DNA of 7,533 nucleotides from VGKP01 sp964578345 (GCA_964578345.1 CAZOCP010000029.1:1-7533); one strand, 5' to 3'. Shown: positions 1-5,534, counted from the first letter of the stretch. Translations and numbers: made by a program. Notes: generated by a model not told the origin, from the letters alone.

Positions 1-46
1 GATTTTCCTGAACAGAGAATTTCTATCTGAAATTCTCTTGTGTTCA
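1..46 (+). repeat. class-2 hairpin repeat, left copy (cut by window edge)
   Basis: This stretch matches 734-779 base for base apart from the hairpin loop and one other position. It begins with GATTTTCCTG, the 3' arm of a hairpin whose 5' arm lies outside the window (the other copy shows both arms). Next come the linker AACA, a perfect 9-bp hairpin (GAGAATTTC at 15-23, loop TATCT at 24-28, GAAATTCTC at 29-37) and the tail TTGTGTTCA. In the other copy the loop reads AGATA, the exact reverse complement, so this hairpin arm is inverted between copies. The outer TGAACA (9-14) can also pair with TGTTCA (41-46). No reading frame is evident. It could be an intergenic structural repeat, a MITE-like element or a processed RNA. 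Confidence 0.85.
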
Positions 47-96
47 AGGAACAACTCCATACTAAAGTATGGAGTTTTCTGTCAAGTTCCTTGACA
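44..96 (+). repeat. long imperfect hairpin with an alternative fold
   Basis: TCAAGGAAC (44-52) pairs with GTTCCTTGA (86-94). Directly inside it, AACTCCATAC (53-62) pairs with GTATGGAGTT (67-76) around the loop TAAA. This gives 19 bp interrupted only by a 9-base bulge on the 3' side (77-85). That bulge can instead take part in a small hairpin, TGTCAAG (80-86) with CTTGACA (90-96), which excludes the outer stem. No T-run follows, so a simple terminator is not obvious. The TCAAG opening of the stem resembles the class-1 stems at 666 and 5374, so this may be another unit of the same hairpin family. Its function is unknown. Confidence 0.75.
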
Positions 97-144
97 TAAT
101 AAGATTTTTAAGAAAAATAGGATTATCTTAATAGTAGTAGACAA

Positions 145-157
145 TATATATTTAAAA
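145..157 (+). promoter_or_regulatory. archaeal TATA box for the lipoprotein gene
   Basis: TATATATTTAAAA is a strong TATA-like tract centred about 37 bases before the ATG at 188. With the usual archaeal spacing of about 25 bases to the start site, transcription would begin near 175-180, leaving a leader of roughly ten bases or fewer. There is no Shine-Dalgarno sequence before the ATG. Confidence 0.55.
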
Positions 158-187
158 GGGAAAGAATTATATTTTTACATAATTAAA

Positions 188-559
188 ATGTCAAATAAAA
201 AAACATTAAGAACAATTGTTTTGGCAGGAGCATTGGCTTTAGGTAGTGTTGGTTGTGGTAGACAGCAGATTTATAATGGCAAGATTGGTGAAGACCGTGT
301 AATAATGGATAAATCAAACGGTCATATAGTAACTGTAACAAGACCAAATGGACAAATTATAAGATATTATGATGACAACAAAGATTCAGTTTTAGATTAT
401 ATTAAAATTATGAATGCGCATGAAACAAAGATTTTACTTTCTGGTAGTATTGAAAAGCTATCGGTATTTAAAGTGGAAGACGCTCAAGTACAATATAATA
501 TTTATATAAAACAGATTAAAGAAAACATAGTTGCGCAAGAGTTAGGTATTCATAAGTAA
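188..559 (+). CDS. small predicted lipoprotein, function unknown
   Basis: This is a 123-residue secreted protein. The N-terminus has a basic stretch (K4, K5, R8), a hydrophobic run (residues 9-19) and the lipobox-like Ser-Val-Gly-Cys with the candidate lipidated cysteine at C23, so the mature part should be anchored outside the membrane. The mature region is short, polar and lysine/aspartate rich. Residues 26-61 look like short beta strands (YNGKIGEDRVIMDKS, then TRPNGQIIRYYDD). The NGQIIRYYDDNKDSVLDYI stretch resembles the strand-plus-acidic-loop style of many small DPANN exported proteins, but I recognise no family. The start is supported by the TATA box just upstream and the complete signal sequence. 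The gene stands alone and is bracketed by direct copies of the class-2 repeat (1-46 and 734-779). A substrate-binding or structural envelope role is possible but not shown. Confidence 0.8.
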   Translation: MSNKKTLRTIVLAGALALGSVGCGRQQIYNGKIGEDRVIMDKSNGHIVTVTRPNGQIIRYYDDNKDSVLDYIKIMNAHETKILLSGSIEKLSVFKVEDAQVQYNIYIKQIKENIVAQELGIHK

Positions 560-574
560 ATATTTTAGCTTCAA

Positions 575-608
575 TTTTAGTATTGAGAGAAAATTCTGTT
601 TTAGTATT
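575..608. repeat. 10-bp direct repeat TTTTAGTATT, 24 bases apart
   Basis: TTTTAGTATT occurs at 575-584 and again at 599-608, just after the lipoprotein gene and just before the class-1 repeat. The spacer between them contains AAAATTCT, which resembles the stem sequence of the class-2 repeat. It may be a trace of local duplication at the edge of the repeat insertion. Chance is not excluded in such AT-rich DNA. Confidence 0.45.
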
Positions 609-615
609 AAAAAAA
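609..615 (-). terminator. T7 tract after the hairpin chain, for uppP transcripts
   Basis: The plus strand carries seven A residues, so a transcript coming leftward from uppP (stop at 777) passes through the hairpins at 779-622 and then meets seven U residues. Archaeal termination depends mainly on U-tracts, so this is a plausible end for uppP mRNA. It has not been tested. Confidence 0.4.
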
Positions 616-621
616 TGATGT

Positions 622-719
622 GCCGCCTCGGCTTAAACCTCGAGGACTCTTGTCCTCGATGGCAGTCAAGAATTGGAAATTCTTGATGAGGCGAGGTTTT
701 TTTGGGACTTTGGGGATGC
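622..719 (+). repeat. class-1 double-hairpin repeat, single-module copy
   Basis: In order, the element shows GCCGCCTCGGCTTAA; AACC; stem 1 (TCGAGGAC at 640-647, loop TCTT, GTCCTCGA at 652-659); the six-base linker TGGCAG (660-665); stem 2 (TCAAGAATT at 666-674, loop GGA, AATTCTTGA at 678-686); TGAGGC; then CGAGG, seven T, GGGA and a tail ending GGATGC. GCCTC (625-629) can pair with GAGGC (688-692) to close a three-way junction, and AAACCTCG (635-642) can alternatively pair with CGAGGTTT (692-699). The second copy, in reverse orientation, is at 5363-5514. The linkers and ends match that copy closely, whereas each hairpin is inverted relative to its linkers. It lies between convergent genes and runs directly into the class-2 repeat. 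Confidence 0.88.
697..703 (+). terminator. T7 tract after the double hairpin, for the lipoprotein transcript
   Basis: Seven T residues follow the class-1 double hairpin on the strand of the upstream lipoprotein gene (stop at 559). With the T7 on the opposite strand at 615-609, the hairpin chain is flanked on both sides by U-tracts, so it may work as a two-way terminator between convergent genes. Confidence 0.45.
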
Positions 720-779
720 AGGAAAATCCCTGTGATTTTCCTGAACAGAGAATTTCAGATAGAAATTCTCTTGTGCTCA
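719..779 (+). repeat. class-2 double-hairpin repeat, complete copy overlapping the uppP stop
   Basis: Hairpin A is CAGGAAAATC (719-728), loop CCTGT, GATTTTCCTG (734-743), a perfect 10 bp. Hairpin B follows the linker AACA and is GAGAATTTC (748-756), loop AGATA (757-761), GAAATTCTC (762-770). The tail TTGTGCTCA (771-779) ends in TCA, which read on the minus strand is the TGA stop codon of uppP. Positions 734-779 repeat 1-46 in the same orientation, with the loop of hairpin B inverted and one other change (T at 44, C at 776). It directly abuts the class-1 repeat, so 622-779 is one continuous hairpin chain. Confidence 0.88.
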
Positions 780-1550
780 AAATAAAATTCCAATTATAAT
801 TACGAGTGCAAGGAGCATAGTGTATATCGCAAACCATTTCAGATTTTTTCTATTTGTTAAAATGTATTTAAATGAAACATGAATGGAAGCAATTCCTACA
901 ATGAATGAAATTAAAGTTGGTAAAAATAATATAGGAGACAATTTCTGGTTTCCTATTTCAATAATGTTTGCGCCGATTATTATAGGTATTGAAATAAGAT
1001 ATGAAAATTTCACTGCGTTTTTCATATCTATTCCTAAAATGAGAGCTGTGCTAATTGTTGAGCCGCTTCGAGAAATTCCTCTAAATAAAGAAAGAACTTG
1101 GGAAAGACCGATGAGCGCGGCTTTTTTGTAATTTATAGTTTTTGTTTCTTTTTTGGGTGTGATAGAAGATATGAAGAGAGATAAAGAAGTTATTCCTAGA
1201 CCGATTGCCATAAGAAGGATATTATCTCTGATGTTTTCAATTAAATTATGAATTGTGAGCCCGATTATAGCGGCCGGAATAGTCGCAATTATTATTGCAA
1301 TTCCTAATTTCCCTTTTTCTGTTTTGAATTTGAACCTTGCAAGGTCTTTTATTATGTCAACAATGTCTCTTCCAAGATATACAAAGACAGCCATTAGAGT
1401 GCCTAGATGCACTGCAACAATAAAATCAAAAGAAGGAGCATAATTAAAGAGTTTTGCTATTAAAATTAGATGCGCAGAACTTGATATTGGAAACCATTCT
1501 GTTATCCCCTGTACTATTGACAGGATAATAAAAATAATAAACTCATTCAT
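777..1550 (-). CDS. uppP: undecaprenyl-diphosphatase family protein (UppP/BacA)
   Basis: This integral membrane phosphatase converts polyprenyl diphosphate to the monophosphate, recycling the lipid carrier used in surface glycan synthesis; in archaea this would feed N-glycosylation or other envelope glycans. The family motifs are all visible (numbering from the upstream TTG codon): the Q15-G-I-T-E19 form of the (E/Q)xxxE motif, followed by PISSSAHL with H28; VHLGT at 48-52; and the G-x-SRSG motif at 159-164 with R162. The position before that glycine is Arg (R158), where bacterial members usually have Pro. The length, about 257 residues, and the multiple hydrophobic segments are normal for the family. 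I chose the ATG at 1550 over the TTG at 1553 because a TATA-like tract lies about 30 bases upstream. The stop codon is contributed by the last three bases of the class-2 repeat. Confidence 0.93.
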   Translation of the reverse strand: MNEFIIFIILSIVQGITEWFPISSSAHLILIAKLFNYAPSFDFIVAVHLGTLMAVFVYLGRDIVDIIKDLARFKFKTEKGKLGIAIIIATIPAAIIGLTIHNLIENIRDNILLMAIGLGITSLSLFISSITPKKETKTINYKKAALIGLSQVLSLFRGISRSGSTISTALILGIDMKNAVKFSYLISIPIIIGANIIEIGNQKLSPILFLPTLISFIVGIASIHVSFKYILTNRKNLKWFAIYTMLLALVIIIGILF

Positions 1551-1573
1551 CAAATATCTGCCAGATAATGCTT

Positions 1574-1586
1574 AATAAATATTATT
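1574..1586 (-). promoter_or_regulatory. TATA-like box for uppP
   Basis: On the minus strand this reads AATAATATTTATT, centred about 30 bases before the ATG at 1550. Transcription would start close to the start codon, giving a leaderless or nearly leaderless mRNA. The surrounding DNA is AT-rich, so the exact box is uncertain. Confidence 0.45.
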
Positions 1587-1646
1587 GACTTATTTTTTGC
1601 ATAGTTTTTTCTTGTAAAATCTTCTCTATTTTCTTTTATTACTCTA

Positions 1647-1826
1647 TCACCATTGTTCTTTTCTGTTTCTGCATTTCCAGCACAACAGCATTTTGCCGCC
1701 TAGCTTTACACGAAGTAATTCTGCCATTATCCTTTCAGTGTTTATGCCCTCAAGGTCATAGCTGAGGTCAAACAGCTGGCCGCATTTTCTGCATTGTTCT
1801 GGCATCAAACAAACTTCGCTTTTCAT
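1647..1826 (-). CDS. 59-residue four-cysteine zinc-ribbon-like protein
   Basis: The reading frame runs from ATG at 1826 to TGA at 1647 and encodes 59 residues. Two knuckles are visible: C12-R-K-C15-G and C49-W-K-C52-R, separated by 33 residues, the layout of a small zinc ribbon. A fifth cysteine is at C6. The C-terminal tail (RNRKEQW) is basic, which would suit nucleic-acid binding. The frame is supported by a strong TATA tract centred 25 bases before the ATG, and by a base composition clearly richer in G and C than the flanking non-coding DNA. It is divergent from the gene at 1971 and upstream of uppP on the same strand (96-base gap). I cannot assign a family; a transcription or translation accessory role is a guess. 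Confidence 0.75.
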   Translation of the reverse strand: MKSEVCLMPEQCRKCGQLFDLSYDLEGINTERIMAELLRVKLGGKMLLCWKCRNRKEQW

Positions 1827-1845
1827 ATTATATTTAGGACTTTTT

Positions 1846-1857
1846 TATTTAAATATA
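1846..1857 (-). promoter_or_regulatory. TATA box for the four-cysteine protein
   Basis: The minus strand reads TATATTTAAATA, centred 25 bases before the ATG at 1826. This is near-ideal archaeal TATA spacing for a leaderless transcript, and it is a main reason to accept the small gene as real. Confidence 0.6.
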
Positions 1858-1892
1858 CATAGAACTTTCAAAGCTTATTTTTTTGTACAATT

Positions 1893-1904
1893 AAATTTAT
1901 ATAG
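1893..1904 (+). promoter_or_regulatory. possible TATA box for the 285-residue protein
   Basis: AAATTTATATAG lies about 70 bases before the ATG at 1971 and would give a start site near 1926 and a leader of about 45 bases. A second candidate, TTTAAAAAATAA (1949-1960), is only about 17 bases from the ATG, too close for standard spacing. Neither is convincing. Confidence 0.3.
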
Positions 1905-1970
1905 CCAGTCACTATTTAGAGATAATGATCTTTTAGAAATTGGCTCACTTTAAAAAATAATCTGTAAAAT

Positions 1971-2828
1971 ATGAGCGAGAATCTTGATTTAAGTTTTAAG
2001 GAAAGACTTCCTATAGAAGACATAAGCTGGTTGGGTATTGGAAAACATTTAGGATCTGTTGTACAGGCTTCAATTCCCCAGGAGGCTATTTCACAAACTG
2101 AATTGAGATTGGATTATACCACTATTCCAATTGAGTATATAGATGATTATTTTAAAGGAGTCAGCTCTTTTGGCTGTTTTTTTAGGTCTATTAAGGAATA
2201 TTATGAGCTTAGTACTAAAAATATTTTTGGAACACAGTCTAGAGCAACCGAAATAGATGTAAATAATTTATTAAAATATCTTGAGTCTTTAACTTATGAA
2301 GCAGACATTCAATTTCTTAGAATTTCTCCAGGGCATCAGTTGAGAGATCATGTTATGAGTTGTTTTAGAAGTAAACGTGATGAATGGCGCGAAAGTCTTT
2401 ATCAGAATCTGCTCTCGAGAGATGAGAATATTAAATACAGGCAAGCGAAAATTAGATTATCTAGAGATCTTAAAAAATTTGAGAGAGATCTTTTAGGAGA
2501 TTATATGTTTAAAGGTTATGAAAATTGTCATAAATTGGGAATTGCTGATGAAAATTTTGGAGATATTATTCATATTTCAGGAATTCTCGCAGATGACATT
2601 GTGCCTGTGAAAAAATTTGAGACGTGGTTGGAATCTGCAAAGTTTGAACGATATTATCGCATGATGAGAAAAGGCTCTGGGCTTGTCTGCGCGACAAAAA
2701 TTACTTCTGAGCGTACAATCCAACATGTTAATGCTTGGGATTTATCTGATATTGATCATTATAGAGCTAATCTATCTATGGGCGTCCTTATTAATTTACT
2801 TGGAGCAATGCCTGCACTTGTTAGATAG
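1971..2828 (+). CDS. uncharacterised 285-residue protein
   Basis: I do not recognise the family. The protein looks soluble: there is no signal peptide or membrane segment. Residues 1-60 are mixed in character. Residues 95-185 are rich in charged, helix-forming sequence, and roughly 130-175 is a strongly basic and acidic stretch (RSKRDEWRES, KYRQAKIRLSRDLKKFERD) likely to form long helices or a coiled coil. Cysteines at C69, C131, C186 and near the C-terminus do not form a CxxC pair. A TAA lies in frame directly upstream of the ATG, so the start cannot be moved earlier. The gene converges on leuS with five bases between the two stop codons, leaving no room for a terminator. The basic helical middle would allow nucleic-acid or ribosome binding, but that is speculation. 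Confidence 0.8.
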   Translation: MSENLDLSFKERLPIEDISWLGIGKHLGSVVQASIPQEAISQTELRLDYTTIPIEYIDDYFKGVSSFGCFFRSIKEYYELSTKNIFGTQSRATEIDVNNLLKYLESLTYEADIQFLRISPGHQLRDHVMSCFRSKRDEWRESLYQNLLSRDENIKYRQAKIRLSRDLKKFERDLLGDYMFKGYENCHKLGIADENFGDIIHISGILADDIVPVKKFETWLESAKFERYYRMMRKGSGLVCATKITSERTIQHVNAWDLSDIDHYRANLSMGVLINLLGAMPALVR

Positions 2829-2833
2829 AACAT

Positions 2834-5314
2834 TTATTCGACATAGATTCCCGGCTTGCCAGGTTTTGCTTTTGATGATTTATTTCCAGGATCATACTTA
2901 TTTTTATCATTCACAGCAAAAATTTCTATACTTTTACCAACTTTCTTTGCTAGCAAAGAAGCATCATAATAATCCTTTTCATTTGGTAAAACATAAAGAT
3001 AAACTTTCTCCGAGTCTTCTTTTCTCTTATCCTTCAAGATTTTTAAAACACTCAAAATATCAAAAACCGTCTTTTCCAGAACTCTCTCAATCTGCTCAAA
3101 TTTCTCTTCTATCTTAGATTCATTATAGACAGGCCATTTCTCTAAGCTGATAAATCCTTTGTTGCCAAGCATTTCCCAAAGCTCTTCTGCAATATGCGGG
3201 CAGAAAGGCGCGAGAATTTTAATGAAATCCTCTAAATCTTTCTTGGCAATATTATTTTCAAAAGAATCAAATAACTCCCTTATCCTTATTAAAGCTAGAT
3301 TATATCTAACACACTCAATTTCTTCGCTTACAATTTTAATTGTTTGATGAAGTTTACTCTCTACTTTCCTGCTTGTCTTTCCAATCTTTGAATTCTTAAC
3401 ATAAGAATAAACTTTCTTTAAAAATTTTGAAGAGCTCTCAACGCCCGTACTGCTCCATACTGAATCCTTATCAGGAGAAGACATAGAAACTAAAAACATT
3501 CTTAGAGAATCTGCGCCATATTTAGAAAATACATCAGCAGGATCAACAGCATTTCCCCTTGATTTTGACATGACAAACCCGTCTTCTCCATGAATCATTC
3601 CTTGGTTAAATAATCTATTAAAAGGCTCGCTAATATTTGAAAAGCCAAGATCTCTCAAAGCTTTTGTAAAGAATCTAGCATAAATTAAATGCATGCAGGC
3701 ATGTTCTGCTCCACCAATATAAAAGTCTACGGGCATCCAATATTCTGCTTTCTTCTTATCAAATGGCTCTTTCTTATTCAAGGCGTCGGTAAATCTCAAG
3801 AAGTACCAGCTTGAATCAAAAAAAGTGTCCATTGTGTCAGTTTCTCTCCTTGCTTTTCCACCGCATTTATAACAATTTGTTTCTATGAATTTTTTATTTA
3901 TCTCAAGCGGGTTTCCTTTTCCAAATTCTGCTTTTTCTGGCAATAAAACCGGCAGTTCTTTTTCAGGTACAGGTATAATTCCGCAGACATCACAATAAAC
4001 AACTGGAATAGGTGTTCCCCAGTATCTTTGTCTGCTTATCAGCCAATCTCTAAGCTTGTATTGAATTATCTTCTTACCTCTTTTCTTCTCCTCCAGAGCT
4101 TTTGTAATGTGCTCTTTAGCTTCCTCACTTTGTAAATCATCAAACCCATCTGAATTCACTAAAACTCCAAAGCTTTCATATGCTTCTTTCATATTTTTTA
4201 CCTCAATCTTTTTATCTTCTGGCTGTACAACTAATTTGATTGGAATTTTATACTTTTTTGCAAACTCAAAGTCTCTTTGATCATGCGCAGGAACAGCCAT
4301 AAGCATCCCAGAGCCATAATCTGCCAAAACGAAATTACCTGCCCAAACAGGAATATTTTCTCCGGTTAGAGGATGTATTGCATAGGATCCGGTAAAAAAT
4401 CCTTCTTTTTCCGTCTTATCAATATCTTCTTGTTTTGTCGATTTTATTCTTTTCAAAAATGCTTCGGCTTCTGTTTTTTGCCTTGGCACAACAAGCTCCA
4501 TTAAGTTAGGATGTTGTGCTGAAACAACCAAAAAAGTTACCCCGAAAATGGTATCAGGTCTTGTTGTAAAAATATTCCATGAATTATTGTTAATTTTAAA
4601 AATAACTTCTGTCCCTTCGCTTCTCCCTATCCAATTTTTCTGCATTATTTTAATCTTTTCAGGCCAATCTAATTTATCTGCTTCTCTTAGCAGGTCATCT
4701 GCATAGTCTGTAGTTTTCAAGAACCATTGCTCAAGCTGTTTAATTTGAACTTCTGTACTTTTGTGCCTCCAGCATCTTCCATTATGAATTTGTTCGTTGG
4801 CAAGCACTGTTTGGCATTTTGTGCACCAATTCACAGCAGCCTTTTTTCTATAAGCAATTTTCTTCTTCAAAAACTGCAGGAAGAAATACTGATTCCACTT
4901 ATAATAATTAGGATCATGGCTCTGCAGTTTTCTAGTCCAATCAAAACTTAATCCAAGAGATTTTTGCTGTTCGATAAATCTGTTTATGGCATCATTAGTG
5001 TATTTCTTGGGATGAATGTTTTCTTCAATTGCGGCATTCTCAGCAGGTAGCCCAAAAGAATCGTATCCTATAGGATGAAGAACATTAAACCCTAACATTC
5101 TCTTGAATCTTGCGAAAATATCCCCTATAATATAATTAAAAGCATGTCCAATATGCAACCCTGTACCAGAAGGATATGCATACATTTCAAGGACATAAAA
5201 CTTTTTTTTCTTCTTATCTTCAGAAACTTTAAACACACTTTTTTCTTCCCAGATTTTCTGCCATTTTTTCTCTATTTTAAAAAAATTAGGATCTTCACTT
5301 GCTTCATTATTCAT
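2834..5314 (-). CDS. leuS: leucyl-tRNA synthetase, bacterial-type domain order
   Basis: This class I synthetase (826 residues) charges tRNA-Leu with leucine. Visible in order are the HIGH motif (H54-H57) in the nucleotide-binding fold; a zinc-binding insert starting N162-W-C164-T-K-C167 with a later CWRH; the CP1 editing domain, with FTTRPDTIFG at 249-258 and the editing aspartate D345 in AHDQRD; RDWLISRQRYWG; two further cysteine pairs (CDVCG, CYKCGG); DTFFDSSWYFLRF; and the KMSKS loop as VMSKS (581-585). The editing domain follows the zinc insert, which is the bacterial arrangement; archaeal enzymes have it before. The last 60-70 residues lack the VNGKxR-type bacterial C-terminal domain and instead read KVYLYVLP, ending PGKPGIYVE. 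The start is supported by a TATA box 26 bases upstream. Length is slightly under the approximately 860 residues of E. coli LeuRS. Confidence 0.97.
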   Translation of the reverse strand: MNNEASEDPNFFKIEKKWQKIWEEKSVFKVSEDKKKKKFYVLEMYAYPSGTGLHIGHAFNYIIGDIFARFKRMLGFNVLHPIGYDSFGLPAENAAIEENIHPKKYTNDAINRFIEQQKSLGLSFDWTRKLQSHDPNYYKWNQYFFLQFLKKKIAYRKKAAVNWCTKCQTVLANEQIHNGRCWRHKSTEVQIKQLEQWFLKTTDYADDLLREADKLDWPEKIKIMQKNWIGRSEGTEVIFKINNNSWNIFTTRPDTIFGVTFLVVSAQHPNLMELVVPRQKTEAEAFLKRIKSTKQEDIDKTEKEGFFTGSYAIHPLTGENIPVWAGNFVLADYGSGMLMAVPAHDQRDFEFAKKYKIPIKLVVQPEDKKIEVKNMKEAYESFGVLVNSDGFDDLQSEEAKEHITKALEEKKRGKKIIQYKLRDWLISRQRYWGTPIPVVYCDVCGIIPVPEKELPVLLPEKAEFGKGNPLEINKKFIETNCYKCGGKARRETDTMDTFFDSSWYFLRFTDALNKKEPFDKKKAEYWMPVDFYIGGAEHACMHLIYARFFTKALRDLGFSNISEPFNRLFNQGMIHGEDGFVMSKSRGNAVDPADVFSKYGADSLRMFLVSMSSPDKDSVWSSTGVESSSKFLKKVYSYVKNSKIGKTSRKVESKLHQTIKIVSEEIECVRYNLALIRIRELFDSFENNIAKKDLEDFIKILAPFCPHIAEELWEMLGNKGFISLEKWPVYNESKIEEKFEQIERVLEKTVFDILSVLKILKDKRKEDSEKVYLYVLPNEKDYYDASLLAKKVGKSIEIFAVNDKNKYDPGNKSSKAKPGKPGIYVE

Positions 5315-5335
5315 ATTTATTTCTATTCTGCAAGG

Positions 5336-5345
5336 AATTTAAAGC
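5336..5345 (-). promoter_or_regulatory. TATA box for leuS
   Basis: The minus strand reads GCTTTAAATT, with the TTTAAA core centred 26 bases before the leuS ATG at 5314. It lies between the gene and the class-1 repeat at 5363-5514, so leuS has its own promoter and probably does not depend on read-through from aIF1A. Confidence 0.55.
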
Positions 5346-5362
5346 TTTTCTTTATGTTATTA

Positions 5363-5514
5363 GCATCCAAACCTCAAGAATCTCCTTAAGTTGATTCTTG
5401 ATGGCACTCAAAGTTCATTGAACTTTGATGAATCCCAAACAAACTTCGCCTCATCAAGAATTGGAAATTCTTGACTGCCATCGAGGACTTTTGTCCTTGA
5501 GGTTAAGCCGAGGC
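5363..5514 (-). repeat. class-1 hairpin repeat, two-module copy
   Basis: Relative to the copy at 622-719 this element is reversed and carries an extra module. Module B (5447-5514, read on the minus strand) has GCCTCGGCTTAACC; stem 1 (plus-strand arms TCGAGGAC 5481-5488 and GTCCTTGA 5493-5500); linker TGGCAG; stem 2 (TCAAGAATT 5454-5462 and AATTCTTGA 5466-5474); TGAGGC; then GTTTGTTTGGGA. Module A (5369-5436, read on the plus strand) has AACC; stem TCAAGAATC/GATTCTTGA (5374-5401); linker TGGCAC; stem TCAAAGTTC/GAACTTTGA (5408-5428); TGAATCCC. The two modules face each other, so 5370-5504 is one large imperfect palindrome (AACCTCAAG against CTTGAGGTT). The end at 5363 (GGATGC on the minus strand) matches the right end of the other copy. 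It lies between aIF1A and leuS. Confidence 0.88.
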
Positions 5515-5534
5515 GCGCATAAAGATGTAAAAGA

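Noticed and set aside
682..690. TTGATGA after class-1 stem 2 as a C box of a C/D guide RNA
   Set aside because: The string resembles a C box, but I found no properly placed CTGA D box with an open guide stretch; the neighbouring bases are tied up in perfect stems.
622..719. tRNA or tRNA-like gene
   Set aside because: The three-way fold lacks a seven-base acceptor stem, a T-loop sequence (TTCGA) and an anticodon arm; no tRNA gene was found in the window.
622..779. CRISPR array
   Set aside because: The region has hairpins in series, but no regularly spaced identical direct repeats with unique spacers and no cas genes nearby.
607..837. 76-codon minus-strand frame across the hairpin repeats
   Set aside because: It runs through both repeats and into the end of uppP in another frame, and its content is explained by the palindromes; there is no promoter or recognisable protein feature.
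1806..1819. 14-base identity (CAAACAAACTTCGC) with the class-1 repeat at 5436-5449
   Set aside because: It lies in the start of the four-cysteine gene, the match does not extend into the rest of the repeat, and one such match in AT-rich DNA of this length can arise by chance.
2683..3117. 144-codon plus-strand frame across the end of the 285-residue gene and the leuS tail
   Set aside because: It overlaps two well-supported genes and its translation is low-complexity (Leu/Ser/Tyr/His rich), as expected from antisense of a lysine-rich gene.
5144..5389. 81-codon plus-strand frame opposite the leuS start
   Set aside because: It is antisense to the HIGH-motif region of leuS, and its Phe-rich translation mirrors the Lys/Glu-rich coding strand.
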